From Pontibacter silvestris (GTDB lineage Bacteria; Bacteroidota; Bacteroidia; Cytophagales; Hymenobacteraceae), in the NCBI RefSeq assembly GCF_020907275.1, contig NZ_JAJJWI010000009.1, positions 142,890 to 206,889 on the forward strand: a DNA stretch of 64,000 nucleotides. The letters are read 5' to 3'. Shown in pieces: positions 1 through 9,887 of this stretch (positions within the stretch are counted from its first letter, which is position 1; each line of letters opens with the position of its first letter). The notes beneath the pieces were generated by a model. It made no database searches. It was not told the origin of the DNA and worked only from the letters and a program-made list of their open reading frames with translations. The translations under genes were made by a program, and so were the position numbers.

Positions 1-249
1 ATGGAAAACCTACGTGCTGCCATCGATGATCCGGTTACAGCTAACAATGTGGTTACTATAGTAGGCTTAGTCGTGATGTTTGCCAAAATCTTCTTCTTTA
101 TCTTCTTCTTTATGTGGGTTCGCTGGACGCTGCCACGCTTCCGTTACGACCAATTAATGAAGTTAGGCTGGCAAATCTTGATTCCGCTTTCTATCCTGAA
201 CATCATCCTGACAGGCGGCGGTATCCTGCTGAAAGAAAACTTATTTTAA
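1..249 (+). CDS. nuoH: NADH-quinone oxidoreductase subunit H, C-terminal part
   Basis: The window opens inside this gene; only the last 82 residues are visible and the true start lies upstream. NuoH is a membrane subunit of respiratory complex I that helps form the quinone-binding chamber at the junction of the membrane and peripheral arms. The visible part holds two hydrophobic segments and the conserved stretch [19 protein letters not shown], characteristic of the NuoH C-terminus. The identification is supported by the downstream order nuoI, nuoJ. The 61-base gap to nuoI has no terminator, so the genes are probably cotranscribed. Confidence 0.95.
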   Translation: MENLRAAIDDPVTANNVVTIVGLVVMFAKIFFFIFFFMWVRWTLPRFRYDQLMKLGWQILIPLSILNIILTGGGILLKENLF

Positions 250-310
250 ACAGTATTGCCAGGTATTGAGAAAGTGAAGACTGAAAGGCAGTACTTAAAT
301 TAAGAAAGAA

Positions 311-823
311 ATGGAACCACTAACCAACAGAAGAAAGAAAATTGAAAAGCAGGAGATGACATTGTCAGAGAAGATGTACATTCCAGCTATTACGCAAGGC
401 CTTTCTATTACGTTAAAACACTTCTTCAAAACGAAGAAAGCAACGATACAGTATCCGGAAGAAATTCGCCCACGCAGTGATGTCTGGCGAGGCTTGCATG
501 TACTGAAACGCGATGAGCAAGGGCGTGAACGTTGTACGGCCTGTGGCTTATGCGCAGTTGCCTGCCCGGCTGAAGCTATTACAATGACAGCTGGTGAAAG
601 AAAAAGCGGCGAAGAGAATCTATACCGGGAGGAGAAGTACGCCGTTACTTACGAGGTAAACATGCTTCGCTGTATTTTCTGCGGACTTTGCGAGGAAGCA
701 TGCCCTAAAGCAGCTATTTTTTTACAAGACGATAAAATTGCACCGGCCCGTTACGAACGTGCTGAGTTTATTTATGGCAAAGACCGTTTGGTAGAGCCTT
801 TAAAGGCAACTGAAACAAAATAA
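311..823 (+). CDS. nuoI: NADH-quinone oxidoreductase subunit I (2x[4Fe-4S])
   Basis: This is the ferredoxin-like subunit of complex I that carries electrons through clusters N6a and N6b towards quinone. The 170-residue protein shows two classic CxxCxxCxxxCP motifs: C75, C78, C81, C85 and C121, C124, C127, C131. In the family the last Cys of each motif ligates the opposite cluster. Length fits the family. It lies between nuoH and nuoJ, five bases before the nuoJ start, which indicates tight coupling. There is no transmembrane segment, as expected for a subunit of the peripheral arm. Confidence 0.97.
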   Translation: MEPLTNRRKKIEKQEMTLSEKMYIPAITQGLSITLKHFFKTKKATIQYPEEIRPRSDVWRGLHVLKRDEQGRERCTACGLCAVACPAEAITMTAGERKSGEENLYREEKYAVTYEVNMLRCIFCGLCEEACPKAAIFLQDDKIAPARYERAEFIYGKDRLVEPLKATETK

Positions 824-828
824 CTCCG

Positions 829-1344
829 ATGACAGAGAACCTGTTTTATTTCCTTTCTTCGCTTACACTGCTTTGCGCCCTGATGGTGGTTATTTCAAAG
901 AATCCGGTACATAGCGTCTTATTCCTGATTATTACGTTCTTCACTATATCAGGTCACTACATTCTGTTAAATGCGCAGTTTTTGGCAGCAGTTAACATTA
1001 TTGTGTATGCAGGAGCCATTATGGTTTTATTCCTTTTCGTGATCATGTTCCTTAACATGGGCAAAGAGAAAGAGACCATCAAAACCTCTACCATGAGCAA
1101 AGTAGCAGGTACTATAGCTGGAGGTTTGTTGTTTGTTGTAATGATTGCAGCACTGAAAGATGCTGATGTAGTGGGCTACAACCCTGACACCTATACATCG
1201 CAGACAGGTATGGTAGAGAGTTTAGGATCTGTACTGTTCCGTGACTACCTCTTACCTTTTGAGCTTGCCTCTATTCTATTTTTAGTAGCGATGGTGGGTG
1301 CAGTTATGTTAGGTAAGAAAGAAGCAGGAGAGCAGCATTTTTAA
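829..1344 (+). CDS. nuoJ: NADH-quinone oxidoreductase subunit J
   Basis: NuoJ is a membrane subunit of complex I; its third helix is known to take part in coupling electron transfer to proton pumping. The 171-residue protein has five predicted hydrophobic segments and the family signature region around NIIVYAGAIMVLFLFVIMFL, which contains the pi-bulge helix. It begins five bases after nuoI. Unlike the usual nuoJ-nuoK arrangement, it is followed by a hairpin terminator (1350-1377) and an opposite-strand gene before nuoK appears at 2722, so it is probably the last gene of its transcript. Confidence 0.96.
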   Translation: MTENLFYFLSSLTLLCALMVVISKNPVHSVLFLIITFFTISGHYILLNAQFLAAVNIIVYAGAIMVLFLFVIMFLNMGKEKETIKTSTMSKVAGTIAGGLLFVVMIAALKDADVVGYNPDTYTSQTGMVESLGSVLFRDYLLPFELASILFLVAMVGAVMLGKKEAGEQHF

Positions 1345-1349
1345 AAGAT

Positions 1350-1377
1350 AAAGTAGCCCATACACCGGGCCTACTTT
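1350..1377. terminator. Bidirectional hairpin between nuoJ and the convergent lipoprotein gene
   Basis: The bases AAAGTAG-CCC at 1350-1359 pair with GGGCCTACTTT at 1367-1377, leaving a one-base bulge and a short loop. The sequence downstream on each strand is A/T-rich. The stop codon of the minus-strand gene (1371-1373) sits inside the right arm, so one hairpin probably serves both convergent transcripts. If it works it would cut nuoJ off from nuoK-N. Confidence 0.65.
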
Positions 1378-2417
1378 ACTTTTACCAATACCTCCAGCAA
1401 CTCTGAATGGCCTAAATCATCGTCAGACACAACCACAGCTTTGTAATTCCACTGCTTGTCTACATAATCTATTACCAGCGACTCCGCTTTGCCTTTATAA
1501 GAAGTACCGTCTTTATATTTCAGAGGAAAGGCAGTTGCGTTTAAAGGCTTATCAGGACTGGTGGCAAGATCAAAATCTTCCAGTTCTATATAGCCGAGGT
1601 AGCTACCGAGCATTTCTCCGTCGTCTACTACGTTTGTAGTGCCTTCTACAGAGGCAGTAAAGAAGAGGTAGTTATGGAACACATAAGCCCCGGAGAAGCC
1701 AGAAGTATATTGGTCTAACTGTGGTAGGCTAAAATAAAAAACTGAAGCGGCAGGCAACGCCTGTGATTCCATCAGGTAAGAGATAAAGCTGTCTGTCTCG
1801 AAGCGAAACAACACATTGCCAACCGAGCTTAATGACCTCTGGAGCAGATAAACATGCTTGTTATCCATGGCAAGCCCCTCCAGGTTTAGCTGCTCATTTT
1901 TGTTTCTACTGGTAACCTGCTTCAGAAAAGCATACAGTGTATTTAGCTCTAGCTCCGTTACTTCATACTGGCGATCAAGGTTCACAGCAAAGCCCTTATA
2001 ACGAGCTTCAGTTGAACCAGAGCCAAGCATAAACAAGTAATTTTCTCCTCTGTACTTAAACTGAGCCATGCACTCCAGGTCTGGCTTTAAAGCTTTAGGT
2101 ATTCTTCCGCCTGTAAAGTTTTCAGTAGAAAATAAAGGATACTGTTCAGCAAGTGTGTAGCTTGAATCTAAACGGTACAGAAAGGGGGAATCGTCTCCTA
2201 ATACATAATAGCTGTCAGGAAAGGTAGACTCTAAGCCGGAAGCAGATGGTAAGTTCTCAAAGAATATTTTCTTTTCAATAAAAGCGTTTCCTCTACTCAT
2301 AGCCGGTTTAGTTTGTACTGAAGTTGCACCACTGGCAGTATGTTCACCTTGCTGGCAAGAAAAAGCAAGCAGCGCAACAACAAAAAGAAGTAAAAATGTA
2401 GTTTTTAATTGTGTCAT
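1371..2417 (-). CDS. Secreted lipoprotein, probable beta-propeller (DUF6929-like)
   Basis: No enzyme function can be assigned. I chose the ATG at 2417 because it places a clean lipoprotein signal (KTTFLLLFVVALLAFSC, lipobox LAFSC) at the N-terminus; the frame stays open 17 codons further to 2468, but that extension (MNDDLTTGAYCQ...) would spoil the signal. The mature protein of about 325 residues is rich in beta strands and contains phrases such as GLESTFPDSYYVLGDDSPFLYRLD, LNLEGLAMDNKHVYLLQR and GKAESLVID. This resembles the phytase-like/esterase-like propeller proteins annotated as DUF6929 in Bacteroidetes (from memory). The odd feature is its position: it lies on the opposite strand between nuoJ and nuoK. 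Confidence 0.7.
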   Translation of the reverse strand: MTQLKTTFLLLFVVALLAFSCQQGEHTASGATSVQTKPAMSRGNAFIEKKIFFENLPSASGLESTFPDSYYVLGDDSPFLYRLDSSYTLAEQYPLFSTENFTGGRIPKALKPDLECMAQFKYRGENYLFMLGSGSTEARYKGFAVNLDRQYEVTELELNTLYAFLKQVTSRNKNEQLNLEGLAMDNKHVYLLQRSLSSVGNVLFRFETDSFISYLMESQALPAASVFYFSLPQLDQYTSGFSGAYVFHNYLFFTASVEGTTNVVDDGEMLGSYLGYIELEDFDLATSPDKPLNATAFPLKYKDGTSYKGKAESLVIDYVDKQWNYKAVVVSDDDLGHSELLEVLVKVK

Positions 2418-2721
2418 ATAATCAGGCGTAGCTTGGCAGTAAGCTCCTGTCGTGAGATCATCATTCAAAAACGGCTTTTCTCAGATAAACTACAGGAGTT
2501 CAGAAATCTTACGAAGTACAGACAGTAAAGTATAAGCTATATGTAAATATGGACTGGTTCTTTACGCTCCTGTTAAACCCATAACTGCAGCAACAGCCTG
2601 TTTCTTCTATAAAAGGCGGTAATTATATTAGAAATATTATGTATTGTCAAAAATTGGAATAACTTTACGAATAAGTGTTAGCGAAACCTTATATCAGAAT
2701 ATATTTCCCAAGTCCACCTAT
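2418..2721. other. Divergent intergenic region upstream of nuoK
   Basis: These 304 bases separate the minus-strand lipoprotein gene from nuoK and must hold promoters for both directions if nuoK-N are transcribed separately from nuoH-J. A TAACTTTA at 2662-2669 is one mismatch from the Bacteroidetes -7 box TAnnTTTG, 52 bases before the nuoK ATG, but I see no well-spaced -33 TTG. An in-frame TTG at 2644 could extend nuoK by 26 residues, but those residues look non-conserved. No RNA gene or repeat is seen. Confidence 0.4.
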
Positions 2722-3051
2722 ATGAATCAGATACCAGAAGTCATCAGAACAATTCCGCTTAATTATTACTTATTTTTTAGCACAGCTCTTTTTGCTATTG
2801 GTGTAATTGGTGTGCTTACAAGGCGTAATGCTATTGTTGTTTTTATGTGCGTGGAACTGATGCTAAACGCTGTAAATTTGCTCTTAACAGCGTTTGCCTC
2901 TTATAGAGCAGACGCTAATGGGCAGGTTTTCGTGTTTTTTATTATGGCTGTGGCAGCGGCAGAGGTGTGCGTTGGGCTGGCCATTATTGTTATGACCTAT
3001 CGCAACATCCGCTCTACAGATGTGCAGTTGCTAAACTACCTGAAGTGGTAG
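2722..3051 (+). CDS. nuoK: NADH-quinone oxidoreductase subunit K
   Basis: NuoK is the small three-helix MrpC-like subunit of the proton-pumping arm of complex I. The ATG at 2722 gives 109 residues, matching the usual length of about 100-110; the longer frame from a TTG at 2644 adds a polar stretch atypical of the family. Conserved features are the buried glutamates in [15 protein letters not shown] (helix 2) and [13 protein letters not shown] (helix 3), both essential in studied homologues. It heads a run of nuoK-L-M-N genes with short gaps and is separated from nuoJ by a reversed gene. Confidence 0.95.
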   Translation: MNQIPEVIRTIPLNYYLFFSTALFAIGVIGVLTRRNAIVVFMCVELMLNAVNLLLTAFASYRADANGQVFVFFIMAVAAAEVCVGLAIIVMTYRNIRSTDVQLLNYLKW

Positions 3052-3097
3052 CCTATAAGTTTCGTTAAGAATAAGCTTAAATTTAACTATACTTAGA

Positions 3098-5053
3098 ATG
3101 CAAGAAATAGTAATGCCCATCAACAAGCAAGAAATGGCACTGCTGTGTTTGTTAATTCCGCTCCTGCCTTTGCTTGGGTTTATCCTAAACGGACTAGGTA
3201 ACCGAAAGCTCTCCAAAGGAATAGTCAGAATTGTTGGCTGCAGTACAGTACTGGCCTCTTTTCTGATAGCAGTTTACCTTTTCTTCGACTTTACCGCCAA
3301 TGGCAGCCAACCGTATATAGCCGACTTTTACAACTGGATATCGGTAGGCACACTGGAAATAGGATTCACATTTCTGATAGACCAGCTAACGCTACTGATG
3401 CTGCTAATGGTAACAGGCATCGGTTTCCTGATTCATGTGTACTCGGCAGGCTACATGAACCATGACGAAGGCTTTGGTAAGTTCTTTGCCTTTCTGAACT
3501 TGTTCATGTTCTCGATGCTGCTACTCGTAATGGGCTCTAACTATGTACTGATGTTTGTCGGCTGGGAGGGTGTCGGCCTTTGCTCTTACCTGCTAATTGG
3601 TTTCTGGAACACAAATACAAGTTATAATAATGCCGCCAAGAAAGCCTTTATAATGAACCGCATCGGCGACCTGGGGTTCTTACTTGGTATCTTCCTTATC
3701 TTTATCACCTTTGGCAGTGTCAGCTATCAGCAGGTTTTCCTGGAAGCCAGCAACTATACTGGCGTTGATACACCTGTAATGATTACAATCACGCTGCTGC
3801 TGTTTGTCGGTGCCATGGGTAAAAGCGCTCAAATTCCGCTGTTTACGTGGTTGCCCGATGCCATGGCCGGTCCTACTCCGGTTTCTGCCCTTATTCATGC
3901 GGCAACTATGGTTACAGCTGGTATTTACATGGTACTGCGCTCTAATGTACTGTATGTACTAGCTCCTACCACGCTTGAAATAATAGCTATAATTGGCGTA
4001 GCCACTGCTTTAGTGGCAGCTACCATAGGCCTGGCACAAAACGATATTAAAAAAGTGTTGGCTTACTCTACCGTTAGCCAACTCGGTTATATGTTCCTGG
4101 CATTAGGGGTAATGGCTTTCTCATCTTCTATTTTTCACGTACTTACACATGCCTTCTTTAAGGCGCTTCTGTTCTTAGGAGCAGGCAGCGTGATTCATGC
4201 GATGAGTAATGAGCAGGACATCCGCTACATGGGCGGCCTGCGCAAAGCTTTGCCCATTACGTTCATCACCTTCCTGATCGGTACACTGGCAATTTCTGGC
4301 ATTCCGCCCTTTGCAGGTTTTTTCTCTAAAGACGAACTACTGGCTTACACCTACCATCATAATAAAATAATGTGGGCACTAGGGGTAATAACCTCATTTA
4401 TGACAGCTTTTTATATGTTCCGCCTGTTATTCCTGACTTTCTTTGGGGAGTTTAGAGGTACAGATGCACAGCGCTCTCACCTCCACGAATCACCTGCTTC
4501 AATGACAGCCCCATTAGTTATACTGGCCATACTTTCTACTGTTGGAGGTTTCATCGGGATGCCGGAAATATTTGGTGCTGAACATGTATTAGGCAATTAC
4601 CTTTCCCCTATTTTCAACTTTGCACGCCGCGCTAACGGACCAGCCATAGAACCTGTACAACTAGACCATGCCACAGAATACCTGCTAATGGCTGTTTCGG
4701 TAGGTGTGGCTGTTATAGCTATTATTATAGCTTATGTCATGTATATTAGCAAAAGAACAGTACCTGCATCAGAAGACCAGCGTCTGTCTCCTGTTCACAA
4801 TCTTATCTACCACAAATACTATATCGACGAAATTTACAACACGCTGTTTGTGCTTCCCCTTATGTGGTTGTCTTCTATCTTTTATAAAGTACTTGATACC
4901 ATAGTGGTAGACGGCATTGTGAATGGCCTCGGCAAGTTTGTGATGGTTAGTGGCCGCACAATGCGCTATGCTCAAAGTGGTGCTATAGGTTTTTATGTCA
5001 TGATGATGGTGTTCAGTATTGTGCTTATTCTGTTTTTAAACTTCTTTATCTGA
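3098..5053 (+). CDS. nuoL: NADH-quinone oxidoreductase subunit L
   Basis: This is the largest antiporter-like subunit, at the distal end of the membrane arm of complex I. It has 651 residues, the usual length, and is built from many transmembrane helices. Recognisable parts are the NADH-Ubiquinone oxidoreductase N-terminal domain (VLMFVGWEGVGLCSYLLIGFW), the proton-channel core (PLFTWLPDAMAGPTPVSALIHAATMVTAGIYM) with its conserved lysine and histidines, the ATIGLAQNDIKKVLAYSTVSQLGYMF segment, and a C-terminal extension corresponding to the lateral amphipathic helix. Only 46 bases separate it from nuoK and 9 from nuoM, so it is within an operon. Confidence 0.97.
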   Translation: MQEIVMPINKQEMALLCLLIPLLPLLGFILNGLGNRKLSKGIVRIVGCSTVLASFLIAVYLFFDFTANGSQPYIADFYNWISVGTLEIGFTFLIDQLTLLMLLMVTGIGFLIHVYSAGYMNHDEGFGKFFAFLNLFMFSMLLLVMGSNYVLMFVGWEGVGLCSYLLIGFWNTNTSYNNAAKKAFIMNRIGDLGFLLGIFLIFITFGSVSYQQVFLEASNYTGVDTPVMITITLLLFVGAMGKSAQIPLFTWLPDAMAGPTPVSALIHAATMVTAGIYMVLRSNVLYVLAPTTLEIIAIIGVATALVAATIGLAQNDIKKVLAYSTVSQLGYMFLALGVMAFSSSIFHVLTHAFFKALLFLGAGSVIHAMSNEQDIRYMGGLRKALPITFITFLIGTLAISGIPPFAGFFSKDELLAYTYHHNKIMWALGVITSFMTAFYMFRLLFLTFFGEFRGTDAQRSHLHESPASMTAPLVILAILSTVGGFIGMPEIFGAEHVLGNYLSPIFNFARRANGPAIEPVQLDHATEYLLMAVSVGVAVIAIIIAYVMYISKRTVPASEDQRLSPVHNLIYHKYYIDEIYNTLFVLPLMWLSSIFYKVLDTIVVDGIVNGLGKFVMVSGRTMRYAQSGAIGFYVMMMVFSIVLILFLNFFI

Positions 5054-5062
5054 TAAGGTAAA

Positions 5063-6514
5063 ATGATGACAGCTTTATTACTTTTCTGGCCCGCCCTAGC
5101 TGGCATACTGGTTCTCCTTATAAAAGGAAAGGGAGCCAAAACAGTAGCATTTGTAGCTGCCTTGGTAGAGTTTGCCTTTGCGCTGTTTGCTGTTTCAGGT
5201 TTTGATACCCTAAGTGCTCATGCTCAGTTTGCCCTAAACTTACCTTGGATAGAAAGCGCTGGCATACGCTTTAGTATCGGCATGGATGGCATCAGCCTAC
5301 TAATGGTATTGCTAACTACTTTCCTGATACCGCTAATCGTCCTTTCCTCTTTTAAACATGAATACAGAAGCCCTAATGTCTTTTACGCGCTGATCCTTTT
5401 TATGCAAACAGGCCTGATCGGGGTTTTTGTAGCTTTAGATGCTTTCTTGTTTTACTTTTTCTGGGAGGTGGCGCTTATTCCGGTATATTTTATCGCTGCT
5501 ATCTGGGGAGGTGCCAACCGTGTGCCTGTTACCTTTAAGTTCTTTGTATACACCATCTTCGGCTCTCTGTTTATGCTGGCTGCTTTTGTATACCTGTACT
5601 TCCAGACACCCGGTAGCCACTCCTCCGATGTAAATACTTTTTATCAGTTGCCCTTAGATGCTGCTACACAAAGTTGGATATTCTGGTTTCTGTTTGTAGC
5701 CTTTGCTATTAAAATGCCTGTTTTCCCGTTTCACACCTGGCAACCGGATACTTATACAGAATCACCTCCCCAGGCAAGTATGCTGCTAGCTGGTATTATG
5801 CTAAAGATGGGTATTTACGGTGTCATTCGCTGGTTACTACCTGTCGTGCCGCTAGGTGTAAGCCAGTGGGATGAACTAGTGCTGATACTGGCTATTATTG
5901 GTATTGTTTACGGCTCCGTTATTGCTATACGCCAGCATGACCTGAAGCGCCTGATTGCTTATTCATCTTTTGCACACGTTGGCCTTATTGCCGCTGGCAT
6001 ATTTACCTTAAATGAACAAGGCTTACAGGGAGGGGTTATTCAGATGCTGAGCCATGGTATTAATGTAGTTGGTTTATTCTTTATTATTGACATTATCTTC
6101 AGCCGAACCCAGACCAGAGAAATCAACAACCTGGGTGGCATTACGCAAACCACTCCGGCGCTTTCAATCTTCTTTATGATATTAATGTTAGGGTCCATTG
6201 CCTTACCGCTTACTAACGGCTTTGTAGGAGAATTCCTCTTGCTGTCGGGGGTGTTCCAATATAACAACTGGTTTGGAGGCATTGCTGGTCTTACCATCAT
6301 ACTAGGTGCTGTTTACATGTTGCGTATGTTCCAGGGAGTTATGTTCGGAACAAAAACTGCAAACACCGATAACTTTACGGACCTGACACTGAATGAAAAA
6401 GCAGTGCTGATACCGCTGGTGATTATGGTGTTTTGGATTGGCTTGTTCCCCAATACCTTCCTTAGTATTTCAGAACCTGCTGTAGGTAACCTGCTGAACA
6501 TCATTAATCGATAA
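5063..6514 (+). CDS. nuoM: NADH-quinone oxidoreductase subunit M
   Basis: NuoM is an antiporter-like proton-pumping subunit of complex I. The 483-residue protein has about 14 hydrophobic helices and the family landmarks FFFWEVALIPVYFI (the essential glutamate of helix 5), MPVFPFHTWQPDTYTESPPQASMLLAGIMLKMGIYG, and the lysine-bearing RQHDLKRLIAYSSFAHVG. The start is ATG at 5063, with another ATG immediately after; an AAGG a few bases upstream is one of the few Shine-Dalgarno-like signals here. It starts nine bases after nuoL. Confidence 0.97.
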   Translation: MMTALLLFWPALAGILVLLIKGKGAKTVAFVAALVEFAFALFAVSGFDTLSAHAQFALNLPWIESAGIRFSIGMDGISLLMVLLTTFLIPLIVLSSFKHEYRSPNVFYALILFMQTGLIGVFVALDAFLFYFFWEVALIPVYFIAAIWGGANRVPVTFKFFVYTIFGSLFMLAAFVYLYFQTPGSHSSDVNTFYQLPLDAATQSWIFWFLFVAFAIKMPVFPFHTWQPDTYTESPPQASMLLAGIMLKMGIYGVIRWLLPVVPLGVSQWDELVLILAIIGIVYGSVIAIRQHDLKRLIAYSSFAHVGLIAAGIFTLNEQGLQGGVIQMLSHGINVVGLFFIIDIIFSRTQTREINNLGGITQTTPALSIFFMILMLGSIALPLTNGFVGEFLLLSGVFQYNNWFGGIAGLTIILGAVYMLRMFQGVMFGTKTANTDNFTDLTLNEKAVLIPLVIMVFWIGLFPNTFLSISEPAVGNLLNIINR

Positions 6515-6555
6515 GTCAGAGATAATAATAAGAGTTTTATAGGAAATACGACGAC

Positions 6556-7938
6556 ATGACTTCGATCATACTTCTATCGGTTTTTGGCATTGCTAATCTT
6601 TTTATCGGCTTTTTAAAGTCAAAGCGAATATTACTGCCGCTCGCTTTGCTGTTTCTGGTTGTAGTGTTTGGCGTAAACCTTATTGGCTGGAACAATACCC
6701 AGACTTATTTCAACAACATGCTCACCATAGACAACTATGCGGTGGCATTTACAGGCATTATGACGCTCTCTACACTCCTGATCCTGCCCTTTTCACAACA
6801 CTACTTACAGGAGGATGACCAGAACCTGGCAGAATTTTACTCGCTGTTGCTCTTTGCTTTGGTTGGCGCCATTATGATGGTAAGTTATGAGAACATGCTC
6901 ATGCTCTTTGTAGGGATTGAAATCCTTTCCATTGCCATGTATATACTGGCTGGTAGCGATAAAAGAAGTTTACGGTCTAACGAAGCTGCCTTAAAATACT
7001 TCCTGATGGGAGCTTTCTTTACAGGTATATTGCTGTTTGGCATTGTGCTGATTTATGGAGCTACAGGCACATTTAACGTTACAGAGATTGGCACTACTCA
7101 AGCTATGAACGATGGGGTAATGAATACCATGTTCGTGCTCGGCCTGTTACTGGTGGTAATTGGTATCTCCTTTAAAATATCTGCTGCTCCTTTCCACTTC
7201 TGGACACCTGATGTGTATGAAGGCACACCTACCCTGTTCACCTCTTTTATGTCAACGGTGGTTAAAACGGCTGGTGTAGCTGCCTTTTATAAATTAATGG
7301 TGGCTGCTTTTGCAGCTTCTTACGCTACCTGGTTTCCAACACTAATTGCAATTACAGTGCTCACGTTGGTAGTTGGAAACATTGGTGCCGTAGTGCAAAG
7401 GAGTGCAAAGCGTATGCTGGCTTATTCCAGTATCTCGCACGCCGGTTATCTGCTTATGTCGCTTATTGCTTTTAATGAGCGTTCGGATTCATCTATCTTG
7501 TTTTACTCCTTTGCATATTCTATTGCAACAGTAGCCGCTTTCGGCGTTATGAAGTTAGTATCTGACCAACGTGGAGACGAAACCTTTGAAGGCTTTGCAG
7601 GTCTGGGCAAAACGAACCCTTTGCTAGCCTTTGCCATGACGGTATCTATGTGTTCGCTGGCAGGCATACCACTCACGGCTGGCTTCTTTGGTAAGTTCTT
7701 TGTTTTCGCTGCTGTGGTAGAAGCTTCCGGCCTGATGTGGTTAGTAGTTGTAGCCGTTCTTATGGCTGCTGTTGGTATTTACTATTACTTTAAAGTTGTC
7801 GTAGCCATGTACATGCATCCTGCAGGGAACTATGAAAAAGTACAGGTCAACAGCTTTACAACTTTCATGCTGATGCTTATTTCGGCACTGACCATTCTCT
7901 TAGGCATAGCCCCTGCTCTGGTAAGCGACCTGATCTAG
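6556..7938 (+). CDS. nuoN: NADH-quinone oxidoreductase subunit N
   Basis: NuoN is the third antiporter-like membrane subunit of complex I and the last gene of this cluster. The 460-residue protein has about 14 transmembrane segments, the conserved helix-5 glutamate in MLFVGIEILSIAMYILAG, the FKISAAPFHFWTPDVYEGTPT motif, and SAKRMLAYSSISHAGYLLM. Length and order are standard. It is 41 bases from nuoM and is followed by a strong terminator at 7957-7998, so the operon ends here. Confidence 0.97.
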   Translation: MTSIILLSVFGIANLFIGFLKSKRILLPLALLFLVVVFGVNLIGWNNTQTYFNNMLTIDNYAVAFTGIMTLSTLLILPFSQHYLQEDDQNLAEFYSLLLFALVGAIMMVSYENMLMLFVGIEILSIAMYILAGSDKRSLRSNEAALKYFLMGAFFTGILLFGIVLIYGATGTFNVTEIGTTQAMNDGVMNTMFVLGLLLVVIGISFKISAAPFHFWTPDVYEGTPTLFTSFMSTVVKTAGVAAFYKLMVAAFAASYATWFPTLIAITVLTLVVGNIGAVVQRSAKRMLAYSSISHAGYLLMSLIAFNERSDSSILFYSFAYSIATVAAFGVMKLVSDQRGDETFEGFAGLGKTNPLLAFAMTVSMCSLAGIPLTAGFFGKFFVFAAVVEASGLMWLVVVAVLMAAVGIYYYFKVVVAMYMHPAGNYEKVQVNSFTTFMLMLISALTILLGIAPALVSDLI

Positions 7939-7956
7939 TACCTACTCACCATATAT

Positions 7957-7998
7957 AAAAAAAGCTCCTGCTACATTAGTAACAGGAGCTTTTTTTTT
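7957..7998. terminator. Bidirectional terminator between nuoN and aspS
   Basis: AGCTCCTG (7963-7970) pairs with CAGGAGCT (7983-7990) around a 12-base loop. An A-tract precedes and a T-tract (7991-7998) follows, so the hairpin can act as an intrinsic terminator on both strands for the convergent nuoN and aspS genes. Confidence 0.9.
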
Positions 7999-8013
7999 GT
8001 AGCACTATCAATA

Positions 8014-9768
8014 TTATGCCTTCTTCTTTACATCAATAGAGAGTTCTTCCAACTGCACGTTTGCTATCGGAGAAGGAGCGTCTATCATCACGTCACGCCC
8101 TGAGTTGTTTTTAGGGAATGCGATAAAGTCACGGATAGAATCGGCACCACCGAATAATGAGCAAAGCCTGTCAAACCCGAAAGCAATACCACCATGCGGA
8201 GGAGCTCCATATTCAAAGGCATTCATCAGGAAGCCGAACTGATTTTGTGCTTCTTCCGGCGTGAAACCTAGTAACCCAAACATCTGCGCTTGCAATTCTC
8301 TGTCGTAGATACGGATAGAACCACCACCTACTTCGACACCGTTTATCACCATATCGTAGGCATTGGCACGAATAGCTCCTGGGTCTGTCTTAATTAAAGC
8401 TAAATCTTCAGGCTTAGGCGAAGTGAATGGGTGGTGCATTGCGTGATAGCGGTTTGTTTCTTCGTCCCATTCCAATAACGGGAAGTCTACCACCCAAAGC
8501 GGAGAGAAAACATTCTTATCGCGCAGGCCTAATTGCTCACCCATTTCCAGGCGCAGTTCATTTAATGCCTTACGTGTTTTATCCGCTGCACCAGCTAATA
8601 CCAGTATCAGGTCTCCAGGCGCTGCGTTAAGGGCTGTTGCCCATGCCTGCAAGTCTTCTGGAGAATAGAACTTATCTACTGATGATTTTACACTTCCATC
8701 TTCCTGCACACGTGCATAAACCAAACCTGTAGCACCTACTTGTGGGCGTTTTACAAAGTTAGTCAACTCGTCGATTTGCTTACGGGTATAGCCTGCTGCT
8801 CCTTTTGCATTGATACCTACTACTAGCTCAGCATCATCAAACACCTTAAAACCTTTGTTCTTTACTACGTCGTTCAGCTCCACAAACTGCATTCCGAAAC
8901 GTGTATCCGGTTTATCAGAACCATAAAGCTTCATAGCATCGGCATAAGTCATGCGTGGCAGTTCCTCTATGGTAACACCTTTAACTTCCTTAAACAGGTG
9001 GCGGATAAAACCTTCAAAGGTATTCAGAATATCTTCCTGCGTAATAAAAGCCATCTCGCAGTCAATCTGCGTAAATTCAGGCTGGCGGTCAGCGCGAAGG
9101 TCTTCGTCGCGGAAACATTTCACAATCTGAAAATACCTGTCGAAGCCAGACACCATTAGTAGCTGCTTAAATGTCTGTGGTGACTGTGGCAGGGCATAAA
9201 ACTCACCAGGGTTCATGCGGCTGGGTACCACAAAGTCACGAGCTCCTTCAGGTGTAGACTTTATAAGTACAGGCGTTTCCACCTCTATGAAGTTCAGGCC
9301 ATCCAGGTAATTGCGTGTCTCACGCATCATACGGTGGCGAAGCTCTAAGTTTTTACGCACTGGCGTACGGCGCAGGTCCAGGTAACGGTACTTCATACGC
9401 AGGTCATCACCGCCATCTGTTTCATCCTCGATTAAGAAAGGAGGTAGTTTAGCTGGATTCAGGACTTCCAGTGCAGTTACTTTCACCTCAATGTCGCCGG
9501 TAGGTATTTTGTCGTTCTTGGAAAAACGCTCAATTACTTTACCAGTAGCTTTTATTACATATTCACGGCCCAGGTTACGTGCTGCATCCAGCACTGTCTG
9601 ATCAGTGTGGCCTTCTTCAAAATTTAACTGTGTGATTCCATAGCGGTCACGCAGGTCAATCCACAGCATACCACCTTTATCGCGCAGTCGCTGTACCCAA
9701 CCTGTCAGAATAACCTCTTCGCCTACGTTGTCTATTCGTAGATCGCCGCAAGTATGTGTTCGGAGCAT
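8014..9768 (-). CDS. aspS: Aspartyl-tRNA synthetase
   Basis: This class IIb synthetase charges tRNA-Asp. The 584-residue length fits the bacterial type with a GAD insertion domain. In order the protein has an N-terminal OB-fold anticodon-binding domain (residues 1-110, [22 protein letters not shown]), motif 1 near residue 150, motif 2 ([18 protein letters not shown]), the GAD insertion (about 280-420), and motif 3 ([15 protein letters not shown]). Upstream, a TACTTTTG (complement of 9794-9801) fits the -7 box, although no good -33 element is placed. It is convergent with nuoN and not in an operon. Confidence 0.97.
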   Translation of the reverse strand: MLRTHTCGDLRIDNVGEEVILTGWVQRLRDKGGMLWIDLRDRYGITQLNFEEGHTDQTVLDAARNLGREYVIKATGKVIERFSKNDKIPTGDIEVKVTALEVLNPAKLPPFLIEDETDGGDDLRMKYRYLDLRRTPVRKNLELRHRMMRETRNYLDGLNFIEVETPVLIKSTPEGARDFVVPSRMNPGEFYALPQSPQTFKQLLMVSGFDRYFQIVKCFRDEDLRADRQPEFTQIDCEMAFITQEDILNTFEGFIRHLFKEVKGVTIEELPRMTYADAMKLYGSDKPDTRFGMQFVELNDVVKNKGFKVFDDAELVVGINAKGAAGYTRKQIDELTNFVKRPQVGATGLVYARVQEDGSVKSSVDKFYSPEDLQAWATALNAAPGDLILVLAGAADKTRKALNELRLEMGEQLGLRDKNVFSPLWVVDFPLLEWDEETNRYHAMHHPFTSPKPEDLALIKTDPGAIRANAYDMVINGVEVGGGSIRIYDRELQAQMFGLLGFTPEEAQNQFGFLMNAFEYGAPPHGGIAFGFDRLCSLFGGADSIRDFIAFPKNNSGRDVMIDAPSPIANVQLEELSIDVKKKA

Positions 9769-9887
9769 AATATTGTTAATATTTTATATGGTGCAAAAGT
9801 AATAATTGTTTTCAAGGATACAGCTAAAAAGCCAAACCTGCTGAACGAGTTAGAGTATTAATAATGTTAAATTAACGGATAGTAATG

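Noticed and set aside
2644..2721. Upstream TTG start for nuoK adding 26 residues
   Set aside because: The added residues are not typical of NuoK, and the ATG at 2722 gives the standard length.
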